Assembly: GCA_910579935.1 (NCBI GenBank)
Contig: CAJTVQ010000006.1
Span: 68,304-132,303, forward strand
From: an uncultured Lachnospiraceae bacterium
Lineage (GTDB): Bacteria; Bacillota; Clostridia; Lachnospirales; Lachnospiraceae
DNA length: 64,000 bases
Direction: 5' to 3'
Each line of letters opens with the position of its first letter. Within the stretch, counting starts at the first letter, position 1. The notes under the pieces were generated by a model that was not told where the DNA came from, did not search any database, and saw only the letters and a program-made list of their open reading frames with translations. Positions 44,173 to 53,608 of the stretch are shown in pieces. A program made the translations under genes and the position numbers.

Positions 44173-47100
44173 GTGAAAAGCAGTGCAGAAATGAGGGAAA
44201 TCATGAGAAATCCAAAAAATGTGCAGAATCAAAAGATATTGGAGGTTTTGGACCAGCTGAATCTGTCGGAAGCGGAGCTGGAGACAGCGGAGACGTATCT
44301 GGCGGGAGAAGCGGGAGAAGGGGGTTTGGAGCGGTTTGCATTCCGGAATCTGGAGCGGGTGCAGCCGGACAAGGCGGTGAAACTGTTCCGCGACTATATG
44401 AGAAAGGGCAGGAAAGAGGAAGCGGACCGGCTGTTCCGGCTGCTGTTTGCGGTCGGTCAGTCCACCTGTTACAAACTGGTTCCGATGGATGTATGCTGGG
44501 ATGGAAATGGCGGTTTTTTAAGCGATGCGGATAAAAAGGCGGCTGTCTATGCAGTTCATATCGGGACGAGTCCGTATCACCTGTTCGGTTATGCTTTGAG
44601 AAATCTGATCCGTGCAGCCGGGGACAGTGCGGAGAATCTGAAGCGGGCTGTCGGTTACCAGAAGAACGATGCGGATAATGGGAAACTTATCCTTCTGGCA
44701 GTCTACTTTACCACGAGATACGGGAACTTTAAAACCTATAAGGATACAGGCGCAAAGGGGATCAAGGAGGAGAAACCAAATAAAAGGAATCTCGGATTTT
44801 TAGGAAGTCTTGGAAAGTTTTTCGGGGGAAGACGGGCGGAAGGAAAAGGAGAAGAGGCACCGGTGGAGATAGAGCCGGAAGATATGCCGCTGATGGAGCG
44901 GTATGAGGAGATTATCCTGTCCAGCCTGGAGAATCTGTATGACGGAAGGATGGATGTGGATTCTCTTGAGAAGCTGAAGGAAGCCGTGAGGCAGAACTGT
45001 GTGACGGACGAAATTCTGCAGCTGGCAGGGTCGAAGGGCAGTGTTTCGGATTTTCTGCTGCTATTGCTGGGCGGCATGGCCTATCTGAACTTTTTATTTT
45101 CCTTAAGGCTGCGAAATATCGTCCGTCTGTGCCTGGCCGTGGATACGGAAAAAATGCTGGATATTATGGAACGGGTCAGCGAACAGCTTCCGGCTATCGT
45201 GCTTCATGAAGCAGAAGCGGCAGGCGGGGTGGAAGATAAGCTGTTTCCCATCAATATCCGAACCGGCGGCGGAGAATACGATGAGATATTCGGTATCGAC
45301 ACCGCAAGGTATATCCGCTGGGCCGCTATGAAGGGGCACCGGATGATCTTAAAGAAACAGCTGGAGCATCATCAGGAGTGTTATCTGAAAGTCATGGACG
45401 AGGCGCTGATGGAACATGCCGGCACGATGCTGGACGTTGTCCGTACGCAGAATAAGCCGCTGTACGATAAGCTGACAGAGGAGAAGCAGCAATCCGGCAG
45501 AAGCAGGGAAATGGAAAGAATGATAGCCTCGCTGGTGGAAAACAATGCGGTTACGGATGTGGTGAAGGACTATCTGCGGGGAGAGACGAAAGCGGACACC
45601 TTATATCCATATCTGGACCAGATAAGAAGCCGATTCTATTATGACACCAGAGGGTGGCATATTGTAGAGGAATATATGAAGAATTTTCGGGATGAGGAAT
45701 TCTTACGCAGGTGTCAGGTCTATATGCTGTTGAAAAATCCGTACTCCCTGCATGACAGCATTATGAAGAACGGGGAAGCGGATGCGCAGAGGCTGCGGAC
45801 GCTTTTCGGAAATTTTGATGCGGAAGGGCTGACGGTGGCACAGCAGCTTTCCGGTTTGGTCTGGCTGCATGATTCTTTTTATCTGGAGCGTCATAAGATG
45901 AGTTTTTTAGACGGAGCGGCGGGATGCTTTGCGGTTTATCTGAGGGAACGGAGAGATGAGACGGTAAGCGCTTTTTCCTCTGCGGAAGCAGTGGGCCGAT
46001 TCTTCGGACTGCGCGTACTGAGCGGGAATCCGGAGGCGTATAAAAAAGAAATTCTGGCATTTTCCCAGGACGGTTCCAAGGCAGTGAAGGAGGAACTGCT
46101 GAATATTCTGCGCGGACAGAGGGAATGGGAAGTGGAGGTAACGGCGCTGCTTGCGTCCAAAAAAGCGGCGGAACGGGAACTGGCGATAAGGGTGCTGCTT
46201 GGCTGGCAGGGAGAAGACGGTACCTGCAACGGTCTGTTTGCACAGATGCTGGAAAAGGAGAAAAACAGCAAAGTCAGGGATCTTTTGAGTAAGGCGCTGA
46301 AACTGGAAGAAGAGGGAGTATCCGGTGCAAAGGCGCTGACACAGGAGGATATGGTAAAAGAAATCCACAAAGGCGGAAAGAAACGGAGTCTGGCATGGGC
46401 TTATGAAACGCCGTTTTCCAAGGTGCACAGGCAAAACGGCGGGGAGGCGGAGGAAGAATATCTTCAGGCCATCCTGCTGTGTTACGCGGCTGTGGACGGC
46501 TGCGGGGTAAGCAGTAAGGCGGCCATGCTGGCGGGAGAACTGCAGCCGGAAGAACTGGCGGTCTATGTGAACGAGCTGTTCGACAAGTGGGTGGAAGCGG
46601 GAGCGGAGGCAAAGAAACGCTGGGTGCTCTATGCCTCTTCCATACACGGCGGTTCCGATATCGTAAAGAAACTGCAGCATCAGATACAGGAGTGGCCGCA
46701 GCAGGCGCGGGGAGCGATCGCGGCGGAAGCAGTGCAGGCGCTGAGCCTGAATCCGCTTCCCCAGGCGCTTTTGCTCGTGGACGGAATTTCCAGAAAGTTT
46801 AAGTTCAAACAGGTGAAAGCGGCGGCGGGAAAAGCGTTGGAATTTGCAGCCGCGCAGCTTGGCATCAGCAGGGAGGAACTGGAGGACCGGATCGTTCCGG
46901 ACCTGGGTTTTGACGAAAAAGGAGAGAGAAGTTTCGATTATGGGGAACGCAGGTTCAAAGTATCGATCACGCCTGTACTGGAGTTAGAAGTGTATGATGA
47001 GACGGGAAAGAAACTGAAAAACATGCCTTCACCCGGCAAGCGGGACGAGGAAGCAAAGGCAGCGGCATCTTACGAAGCATTTAAACAGATGAAAAAGCAG

Positions 47101-47877
47101 ATGAAGATGACCGTAAGCAGCCAGAAAATGCGGCTGGAGCTGGCTCTGTCTTCCGGAAGAAAGTGGAGTGCGGAAGCCTGGAAGCAGCTTTTCGTAAAGA
47201 ATCCCGTGATGCATCAGTTTGCCATCGGCCTGATATGGGGCGTTTATGGGGAAAAGGAACTGGTGCAGAGTTTTCGTTACATGGAAGACGGTTCTTTCAA
47301 TACGGAAGAAGAGGAAGAGTATGAACTGCCGGAGGACGGCAGGATCGGGCTGGTGCATCCGGTCGAACTGTCCGAAGGGGAGAGGGAGGTCTGGAAGCAG
47401 CAGATGGAAGACTATGAGATCCGTCAGCCCATCGAACAGCTGGAACGGGATGTTTACCTGAAGACGGAAGAAGAGGCGGAGATGCAGCGGCTGGAGCGTT
47501 TTGGCGGCTGTATCCTGAATGATCTGTCTTTAGGCGGAAAACTGCAGGGACTCGGCTGGTATCGCGGGCCGGTGGAAGACGGGGGTTGTTTCGATACCTA
47601 TTACCGTGTGGATGAGGAGGCGGGGATAGGCGTGCAGTTACATTTCTCCGGCAGTTTCGTGGGCGGGGAGAATGAAGAGGTAACGGTTTACCATGCGGAA
47701 TTCTACCCGGCGGAAGAGATAAAACGCGGTTATGTTTACCGGAAAGAAGAGAAAGAAAAGGCGTTTTTCCTAAAAGAGATTCCCGACAGATATTTCAGTG
47801 AGACTGTCTGGCAGCTGACAAAGGCGACGGCATCCGGCAAAGAGAGGGAAGAAGACTGGAGGAGCGAAGCTCTTTAA
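44173..47877 (+). CDS. DUF4132 (MolR/YehI-type) protein
   Basis: A 1234-residue cytosolic protein, close to the length of E. coli YehI. It is a long helical scaffold, with repeat-like helices at about 330-900. The C-terminus is the DUF4132 region: WKQLFVKNPVMHQFAIGLIW, RYMEDGSFNTEEEEEYELP, IGLVHPVELSEGE and DYEIRQPIEQLERDVY, followed by the terminal GWYRGPVEDGGCF segment. Function is unknown in all organisms, to my knowledge. GTG 44173 is the longest start; ATG 44191 and ATG 44203 are alternatives, and 44203 has a better GAGGG site. It is the last gene of the cluster, separated from the rest by a MITE fragment. Confidence 0.85.
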   Translation: MKSSAEMREIMRNPKNVQNQKILEVLDQLNLSEAELETAETYLAGEAGEGGLERFAFRNLERVQPDKAVKLFRDYMRKGRKEEADRLFRLLFAVGQSTCYKLVPMDVCWDGNGGFLSDADKKAAVYAVHIGTSPYHLFGYALRNLIRAAGDSAENLKRAVGYQKNDADNGKLILLAVYFTTRYGNFKTYKDTGAKGIKEEKPNKRNLGFLGSLGKFFGGRRAEGKGEEAPVEIEPEDMPLMERYEEIILSSLENLYDGRMDVDSLEKLKEAVRQNCVTDEILQLAGSKGSVSDFLLLLLGGMAYLNFLFSLRLRNIVRLCLAVDTEKMLDIMERVSEQLPAIVLHEAEAAGGVEDKLFPINIRTGGGEYDEIFGIDTARYIRWAAMKGHRMILKKQLEHHQECYLKVMDEALMEHAGTMLDVVRTQNKPLYDKLTEEKQQSGRSREMERMIASLVENNAVTDVVKDYLRGETKADTLYPYLDQIRSRFYYDTRGWHIVEEYMKNFRDEEFLRRCQVYMLLKNPYSLHDSIMKNGEADAQRLRTLFGNFDAEGLTVAQQLSGLVWLHDSFYLERHKMSFLDGAAGCFAVYLRERRDETVSAFSSAEAVGRFFGLRVLSGNPEAYKKEILAFSQDGSKAVKEELLNILRGQREWEVEVTALLASKKAAERELAIRVLLGWQGEDGTCNGLFAQMLEKEKNSKVRDLLSKALKLEEEGVSGAKALTQEDMVKEIHKGGKKRSLAWAYETPFSKVHRQNGGEAEEEYLQAILLCYAAVDGCGVSSKAAMLAGELQPEELAVYVNELFDKWVEAGAEAKKRWVLYASSIHGGSDIVKKLQHQIQEWPQQARGAIAAEAVQALSLNPLPQALLLVDGISRKFKFKQVKAAAGKALEFAAAQLGISREELEDRIVPDLGFDEKGERSFDYGERRFKVSITPVLELEVYDETGKKLKNMPSPGKRDEEAKAAASYEAFKQMKKQMKMTVSSQKMRLELALSSGRKWSAEAWKQLFVKNPVMHQFAIGLIWGVYGEKELVQSFRYMEDGSFNTEEEEEYELPEDGRIGLVHPVELSEGEREVWKQQMEDYEIRQPIEQLERDVYLKTEEEAEMQRLERFGGCILNDLSLGGKLQGLGWYRGPVEDGGCFDTYYRVDEEAGIGVQLHFSGSFVGGENEEVTVYHAEFYPAEEIKRGYVYRKEEKEKAFFLKEIPDRYFSETVWQLTKATASGKEREEDWRSEAL

Positions 47878-47948
47878 ACGGTTCCCGCCCGGTTCGGGGT
47901 ATTCGGCTGCCCATGGCCTGCCGGATACCCGAACCCGGAAAAGAACCA
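47878..47948. terminator. long imperfect hairpin between converging genes
   Basis: Inverted arms around GGTTCGGGGTATTCGGC and GCCGGATACCCGAACC, extended by GGTTC/GAACC, fill the gap between the DUF4132 gene and the HD gene. There is no clear U-tract. Confidence 0.55.
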
Positions 47949-47949
47949 T

Positions 47950-48540
47950 TTAAGCTTCGTACTCCTTCATTTCTTTTTGGACGCTTTCCTCGCAGGATTT
48001 CATGGCCTCGATGGTTTTGGCAAACAGCTCGTCCAGCTCCCAGCCCAGCATGTCCGCGCCCTGACGGATGATATCCCTGGAGCAGCCGGCGGCAAACTTT
48101 TTGTCCTTAAATTTCTTTTTTAGACTGGAAACTTCCAAATCCATTACGCTTTTGGACGGGCGCATCCTGACAGCGGCGCCGATCAAACCGGTCAGTTCGT
48201 CCGTGGCGAAGAGTACTTTTTCCATGATATGGGCAGGCGCCACATCACAGCAGATGCCGTAACCGTGGCTGCATATGGAATGGGTCAGGTTCTCCCCGGC
48301 ATTTATTTCCGATAAAAGTTCCGGCGCTTTTTTGCAGTGCTCTTCGGGAAAGCATTCAAAATCGACATCGTGCAGCAGTCCCGCAAGGCTCCAATAATCC
48401 GTTTCATCCCCATAGCCCATTTCCTGTGCGAACCATTTCATAACGCCCTCTACCGTAAAAGCATGGAGCAGGTGGAACGGTTCTTTGTTATATCTGGTGA
48501 GAAGGGAAAGCGCATCGCTGCGTGTAATGGTAGTATTCAT
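47950..48540 (-). CDS. HD-domain phosphohydrolase
   Basis: A 196-residue protein of the HDIG-like type. PFHLLHAFTVEGVM gives the first His and LAGLLHDVDFECFPEEH is the metal-binding HD pair near residue 53. A later His (SHGYG) and Asp complete the site. Such proteins hydrolyse nucleotides or phosphoesters; the substrate is unknown. It has its own promoter at 48598-48570 and a GGAGGAG site. It converges with the DUF4132 gene. Confidence 0.85.
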   Translation of the reverse strand: MNTTITRSDALSLLTRYNKEPFHLLHAFTVEGVMKWFAQEMGYGDETDYWSLAGLLHDVDFECFPEEHCKKAPELLSEINAGENLTHSICSHGYGICCDVAPAHIMEKVLFATDELTGLIGAAVRMRPSKSVMDLEVSSLKKKFKDKKFAAGCSRDIIRQGADMLGWELDELFAKTIEAMKSCEESVQKEMKEYEA

Positions 48541-48569
48541 GGTGATCTCCTCCTTATGGTGATTGTTTT

Positions 48570-48598
48570 ATTATACTCTTATCCGCCGGAATCGGCAA
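48570..48598 (-). promoter_or_regulatory. promoter of the HD gene
   Basis: On the minus strand: TTGCCG (48598-48593), a 17-base spacer and TATAAT (48575-48570). Confidence 0.6.
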
Positions 48599-48681
48599 TC
48601 AAAAGAATGCCGGCTGGAGCGCTGCCTTTCACTGCCAGACGGTCTGGCTGAAGTGCTGGACAGGACGGAACTGAAAAGCGG

Positions 48682-50895
48682 TTATTGGGCGATAGAATTT
48701 CTAAACAAAATCCATGTGCTTATAAAATAGCAGATTAATAAAACGGCAAGAATGCATATGGTTGCACCCATTTGCAACATCAATGCGTTCAGACCTATAT
48801 AAGCGGAAATCTGCGCTGATATGGTCCGGACAAAATACGAGATAATAACTGACGAAATAACGATCGCTGTTATGACTGGAAGCCCAAACCAGATACCTAA
48901 TTGCTTTAGTATGAGTTTTCCTATGCACTGTTCCTCCACACCTAATTTCCGGAGTACGGAGAAACGGTATCGGTATTGCCCGGCGTCTGAAAGCTGCTGT
49001 AAAGAAAGTACCGTAAGGCATATTACCATAAGTACGATCGCTCCATAAAGCATGGAAGACTGCAAAATAAAATTTCCTGCTATGGTGCTGTTGATCTGTA
49101 AGGTACTCAGACGGATTGAAAAGGCGGCGCCTGTAGTTGGCTGCTCCGGGTATTCTGCCGTAAAGGCTTTTTCCAGTTCGAGCGCATACGGATAGGGAAT
49201 CGTTTCAGCCGTTATAATATAACGGTTTTGCATGACAGGAAGTAACTGTCTGCAGACGCTGTCCGGGAATACATAGAGCACATGCGTATAAGTATTGTAG
49301 GCTGTTTCCCCGATTGCTTCTTCGTAATGGGAATGCACGGAAAGGCTTAATTCTCCCGCATCTGTGAGAACACGGTCATGCTCTGCGAGAAAGCTGTTCT
49401 GTTCTTCCTCCGTTGCAATGGTTTTCCACTGTGTTGTAAACTCGTTTTCCATCAGGGAAACCGGTTCGTATCCCAGCATTTCCCGTATCCTGTTATAATC
49501 GCTCAAAGAAATTGCGGCAACGGGAAAATCATACTTCATACGGTTGTGAAAATCCTCTCTGACGGGCAGATACAGATGAAACGTGCAGTCATAAGCTGTT
49601 TCCATGCCGCATTCTGCAAGGAAATCCGTCACTGTCTGATAATCGTCCCTCGGCAGGTCTTCTTCTTCGTATACCAGATTGTATCTTGAAGAAATTTGTA
49701 TATCATACATGGAATGTATGTCCAGATATCCGGAAGCCCAGTTTACCAGAATCGGAGCGGCAATAAACAGGAAAATGGAAAGCACTAAGGTTATGCTGAT
49801 AAGTGTCATGGTTTTGGTGGTTGTGTTCAGTTTTGATATAATTTGTCCGAAAAAGAATAGGTTTTCGCCGTGGTATCTATGCTTCGGGGATTTTTCTTTC
49901 CATGCGGCAATAAAACTTCCCGTAAGAGATATCAAAGCGCAGATAAAGAAAAGCAGATCGATCAGAATAAATAACAGATATTGATTGATCGTTCCGGCTC
50001 CCCATGATAAATAATATTTGTTTGTGAATGCGGGTACACTTGCCGTTGTGAATGCATTCAGGACAGAAAATATCAACAATCCGGGAAGCAGTGTATAAAA
50101 ACCTGTTTTTCTTTTTCTGAGCAGCCGTAAGGCAGACCAAAGGAGAGTGGCAAACGGAAGAACCGTATTTCCCCAAAACATGATTCGGACAGGGAATGCA
50201 AGACGGCTGTCATAATAAAACCAGATTTTCCCGATTCCGGCAGTTAGCATCAAAACTGCGGATAGCTCATAAAGTATGATCACACCCAAAATCCAGCGGC
50301 TCTTTGTTAGTACGGGTTCATTCTTTCTGTCCGCGTAAAGCATATCAATGATTTTCGTTTTCTGAATGGTACGGGTATTAAATATGCCGATAACAAAAAA
50401 ACTTAAAACAAAGAAGCAGACGGTCAGTAAGACCGTATCCGGAAACAGATTCCATGAAAATTCATAACTTCTGCCATAAGCAGTCAGCAGCATGGCCGTA
50501 ATGAATTGTGAACAGAACATACCCAAAAAAACCCCGGCCGCAATCGAAAGGATCCCCATGATCAACGTTTCGGCAAAAAACATCCATGCAACCGTTTTTT
50601 GTTCCATTCCCATAATGGACTGGACCGCAAACTCTTTCTGCCTGCACCGCAGCATATAGTTATTGACAAAGCCTATCAAAAACAGCAGGCACAATGTGAT
50701 AATGCAGACTGCCGCTTTCATACCGTCGCTAAGCAGCGTGAAATTATACTCGCTTCCTATATCCGGCTTATAGTATCTGCTGGAGATTGCCAGGAAGGAA
50801 TAAAACAGGGTAACGCATATGGTCATGGTTACGATATAAATCAGGTAGTCCTTTACGGAACGTTTTGCATTTTTGAAAATAAGTTTAGCATACAT
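48682..50895 (-). CDS. BceB-type ABC transporter permease
   Basis: A 737-residue FtsX-family permease of the bacitracin/lantibiotic export and sensing group. It has about ten membrane helices. The first is at residues 15-40, then pairs at 60-85 and 100-140, and more to 340. A large outside loop (about 400-600) is the peptide-sensing region in BceB proteins, and three helices end the protein. LRCRQKEFAVQSIMGM is the coupling motif. ATG 50895 has GGAGGT upstream and overlaps the ATPase gene. It is the last gene of a complete Bce module. Confidence 0.9.
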   Translation of the reverse strand: MYAKLIFKNAKRSVKDYLIYIVTMTICVTLFYSFLAISSRYYKPDIGSEYNFTLLSDGMKAAVCIITLCLLFLIGFVNNYMLRCRQKEFAVQSIMGMEQKTVAWMFFAETLIMGILSIAAGVFLGMFCSQFITAMLLTAYGRSYEFSWNLFPDTVLLTVCFFVLSFFVIGIFNTRTIQKTKIIDMLYADRKNEPVLTKSRWILGVIILYELSAVLMLTAGIGKIWFYYDSRLAFPVRIMFWGNTVLPFATLLWSALRLLRKRKTGFYTLLPGLLIFSVLNAFTTASVPAFTNKYYLSWGAGTINQYLLFILIDLLFFICALISLTGSFIAAWKEKSPKHRYHGENLFFFGQIISKLNTTTKTMTLISITLVLSIFLFIAAPILVNWASGYLDIHSMYDIQISSRYNLVYEEEDLPRDDYQTVTDFLAECGMETAYDCTFHLYLPVREDFHNRMKYDFPVAAISLSDYNRIREMLGYEPVSLMENEFTTQWKTIATEEEQNSFLAEHDRVLTDAGELSLSVHSHYEEAIGETAYNTYTHVLYVFPDSVCRQLLPVMQNRYIITAETIPYPYALELEKAFTAEYPEQPTTGAAFSIRLSTLQINSTIAGNFILQSSMLYGAIVLMVICLTVLSLQQLSDAGQYRYRFSVLRKLGVEEQCIGKLILKQLGIWFGLPVITAIVISSVIISYFVRTISAQISAYIGLNALMLQMGATICILAVLLICYFISTWILFRNSIAQ

Positions 50896-51652
50896 GGCTT
50901 TGTCCACCTCCAATCATGGTAAGGACATTCAGAATTTTGTTAAAAAAGGTATTTCTGTTGTCGCTGCCCTTATACAGTTCCGTAAAAATTTTACCGTCCT
51001 GCAGAAATAAAATACGGCTGGCGTAGCTGGCAGTAAAAGCGTCATGCGTTACCATGAGAATGGTTGCATGAAGCTGCTCATTGATACTTTGGATCGTAGA
51101 TAGCAGCATTTGCGAAGAATGACTGTCCAATGCTCCGGTCGGCTCATCCGCCAGAAGCAGTCCGGGGTTATTGATGATTGCCCTGGCGCAGGCGCAGCGC
51201 TGTTTCTGTCCGCCGGATACCTGATACGGATATTTGTTTAGAATATCAAGGATATTCAGCCGCTTCGCAATGTCTGAAATACGCGGTTCTATTACTCCGG
51301 CAGGAGTTTTATTGATTGCCAGCGCCAGTGCGATATTTTCAGAAATTGTCAGGGTGTCTAACAGATTGAAATCTTGAAATATAAAACCCAGGTTTTCCCT
51401 GCGGAACCGGGCAAGTGATTTAGGCTTTATCTCCGTGATATCAGTTTCCTTTAAGTAGATATGGCCTGCACTTACGGTGTCGATCGTAGAAATACAGTTG
51501 AGCAGCGTTGTTTTCCCGGAGCCGGACGCTCCCATAATACTTAAAAATTCGCCTGCTTCTACCGAAAAGCTAATATCCTGAATGGCTTTTGTGATATTTC
51601 CCTCGCTGCCATAATATTTCTGGATATGTTCCAGTTTCAAAATAGTGTCCAT
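50885..51652 (-). CDS. BceA-type ABC transporter ATPase
   Basis: A 255-residue ATPase with GASGSGKTT Walker A, VSGGQKQRCACARAI signature, LLADEPTGALDS Walker B and THDAFTA switch. GFIFQDFNLLDTLTISENI is characteristic of the BceA group. A 24-residue C-terminal tail overlaps the permease start. Transcription likely starts in the 51653-51840 gap, downstream of a perfect palindrome. Confidence 0.92.
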   Translation of the reverse strand: MDTILKLEHIQKYYGSEGNITKAIQDISFSVEAGEFLSIMGASGSGKTTLLNCISTIDTVSAGHIYLKETDITEIKPKSLARFRRENLGFIFQDFNLLDTLTISENIALALAINKTPAGVIEPRISDIAKRLNILDILNKYPYQVSGGQKQRCACARAIINNPGLLLADEPTGALDSHSSQMLLSTIQSINEQLHATILMVTHDAFTASYASRILFLQDGKIFTELYKGSDNRNTFFNKILNVLTMIGGGQSHVC

Positions 51653-51727
51653 GCGTTTGGCCTCCTAATGTTTTTTATGGCTTTATTGTAAGTGCTCTGC
51701 AGGGCTTTTTGTATCATGTTTTCTTAC

Positions 51728-51755
51728 GCAGTTCTTACAAAAATGTAAGAACTGC
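51728..51755 (-). promoter_or_regulatory. perfect inverted repeat, probable response-regulator operator
   Basis: GCAGTTCTTAC, a 6-base spacer and its exact complement, with an extra half-site TTCTTACGCA at 51721-51730. It lies about 75 bases before the ATPase gene, the usual place of a BceR-type site. Confidence 0.6.
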
Positions 51756-51762
51756 AGAATGT

Positions 51763-51847
51763 ATCAGTCCGTTACTGTTCGCATTGGATTGTGCAGGTAT
51801 TTGCGCCCCGCCGCAGGCGGCTTTTCATGCGCGAATAACATCAGTCC
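51763..51847. repeat. MITE-like family A, copy 3 (69 bp) with 8-bp target duplication
   Basis: The element at 51771-51839 starts GTTACTGTTCGCA and ends GCGCGAATAAC. The interior matches the central part of the other copies (TTTGCGCC.CGCCGCAGGCG). The direct repeat ATCAGTCC flanks it at 51763-51770 and 51840-51847. The right duplication covers the stop codon of the kinase gene. Confidence 0.85.
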
Positions 51848-52854
51848 TGCACTTCGTTAACAAAATTGTTGATATGAAAGGAAAGGGTAATTGTCGTTCC
51901 GTTTCCTTCTGAATATGCAGTTATCCCTATTCCCAGTTTATCGCAAAGACGCCTGCAGAGATACAGGCCGATTCCCGTAGAGGTTTGAATGATCCTCCCA
52001 TTCTGTCCGGTAAATCCCTTTTCAAAAATGCGGGACAGGTCGCTTTTTTGGATGCCCATTCCGTTATCTTCTATGGATAAAAGGATTTGGTCGTTTTTCT
52101 TTGTTGAAAAGAAAGATAAAGCCGGCTTTTCTGTGCGGTATTTTATGGAGTTGCCGATGATCTGGTTTAAGATGAACCGTAACCATTTATCGTCGGAGTA
52201 TACAGTATGTTCCAAATTGTTTACAGTGATGCTCACATTATTTTGACGGAGAAGATACTTGTTATCCGCAATTGCGTCATGCACAACGCCGCTAAGCCTG
52301 ATCTCTCTGATGGAATAGTCTTTTTCGGTATGCTCACTACGGGCATAATAGAGAGCCTGCTCCGTAAAACGATTGATTTGTTCCATTTCTGCCAGCATAT
52401 CCCTGGTAAGCGGGGAACGGTTGTTCTCGCAAAGCAGCTTCATTGCCGTGATCGGTGTTTTGACCTCATGTATCCATTGCTCAATATATTCTTTGTATTC
52501 TTTCCGTTCCCGCTGTATTTCACCTATTTCTTCCAGCATGGATTTTTCAGTCATTTTCAAAATCTGATAGAATACCTGGTCGTCGGATCTCTTTGGGACT
52601 GCCATAACTTCCGGTATCAGATATCGTTCTTCTAATTGTTCGGTCATTTCCAGCAGCTGCTCCAGATATGATTTTCTTGAGAAATAAAAGATGATAAAAC
52701 AAAAAATCACAACGGCCAGCCAGACAGCTGCAAGGAAGAGGATAACCGAAACAGGGTTCCCGTTCACGAGCAAAAACAGGGCAAGTGCAAGTATACCAAG
52801 AAGGTTGATCAGAATAACAGGCAGTTGATTTTTCAGATACTGTTTTGCGCTCAT
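51841..52854 (-). CDS. BceS-type intramembrane-sensing histidine kinase
   Basis: A 337-residue kinase with two N-terminal helices (about 12-30 and 35-58) and almost no outside loop, typical of BceS. Such kinases receive input from the BceAB transporter. H-box IHEVKTPITAMKLL, N-box NQIIGNSIKYR, and G-boxes DNGMGI and STGIGLYLCRRL are intact. Its start overlaps the regulator gene by 4 bases. Its stop codon lies in a MITE target duplication. Confidence 0.92.
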   Translation of the reverse strand: MSAKQYLKNQLPVILINLLGILALALFLLVNGNPVSVILFLAAVWLAVVIFCFIIFYFSRKSYLEQLLEMTEQLEERYLIPEVMAVPKRSDDQVFYQILKMTEKSMLEEIGEIQRERKEYKEYIEQWIHEVKTPITAMKLLCENNRSPLTRDMLAEMEQINRFTEQALYYARSEHTEKDYSIREIRLSGVVHDAIADNKYLLRQNNVSITVNNLEHTVYSDDKWLRFILNQIIGNSIKYRTEKPALSFFSTKKNDQILLSIEDNGMGIQKSDLSRIFEKGFTGQNGRIIQTSTGIGLYLCRRLCDKLGIGITAYSEGNGTTITLSFHINNFVNEVQD

Positions 52855-53519
52855 AATGTGTATCCCTGCCTGTGCTTTGTTTTAATGAAGGCCCTTAATC
52901 CGACCGCTGCCAGCTTATCACGGATACGGGTGATATTAACGCTAAGGGCATTGTCGTCTACATAAAGCTGATTGTCCCAAAGGAAATCTATGATATCATT
53001 GCGGGAACAGATTTTTCCGGCGTTCTTAAAAAGATAATAGAGGATTTTCAGTTCGTTTTTGGTCAGTTCAGCTTTTTGCCCGTTGTATTCTATCAGACTG
53101 CTCTCTAAATGCAGCGCAGCCCCGTTCCATGTTAAAACTTCGGTTTGTCCGGAATCATATGCCCGCCGCAGCAATGACGCTATTTTAGCCAGCAGAATAG
53201 CGGTGTTATAAGGTTTTGTGATAAATGCGTCCCCTCCCAGCATGATACTGTTTAACTCGTCCATATCTGTATTGCTGCTTGTCACAAAAACGATGGGAAC
53301 GGCAGAAAAGGTACGGATTTGCGAACATATGTCAAAACCGCTGCTTCCCGGCAGTTTAATGTCCAAAAGGACCAAATGGGGTGCAAATGACTTTATCTGT
53401 TCGATTGTTTTTGAAAAATCCGTGACCGCATAAACTTCATAGCCGTTTCCGGTTAAGAGGTTTATGAGCTGGGTCCGGATTGTGAAATCATCTTCGACCA
53501 TAAGTATTTTTTGTTTCAT
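52851..53519 (-). CDS. BceR-type OmpR-family response regulator
   Basis: A 222-residue regulator. The receiver has EDD (8-10), phospho-Asp in LVLLDIKLPGSSG (about 54), and TKPYN. The DNA-binding winged helix ends GLRAFIKTKHRQGYTL. It is the first gene of the regulator-kinase pair, with the transporter genes downstream on the same strand. GGAGGT is in the leader. It probably acts at the palindrome 51728-51755. Confidence 0.92.
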   Translation of the reverse strand: MKQKILMVEDDFTIRTQLINLLTGNGYEVYAVTDFSKTIEQIKSFAPHLVLLDIKLPGSSGFDICSQIRTFSAVPIVFVTSSNTDMDELNSIMLGGDAFITKPYNTAILLAKIASLLRRAYDSGQTEVLTWNGAALHLESSLIEYNGQKAELTKNELKILYYLFKNAGKICSRNDIIDFLWDNQLYVDDNALSVNITRIRDKLAAVGLRAFIKTKHRQGYTL

Positions 53520-53608
53520 GGAAAGACCTCCCTGACATCTGATTATACTGCATCAGAAAGGTTTTCTCAATCCTGTTCGGCAAAATTGGGATGCAGGGAA
53601 TTTTCTGA

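Noticed and set aside
45907..46680. 257-codon minus-strand open frame inside the DUF4132 gene
   Set aside because: Shadow of a long gene with family motifs; no start signal.
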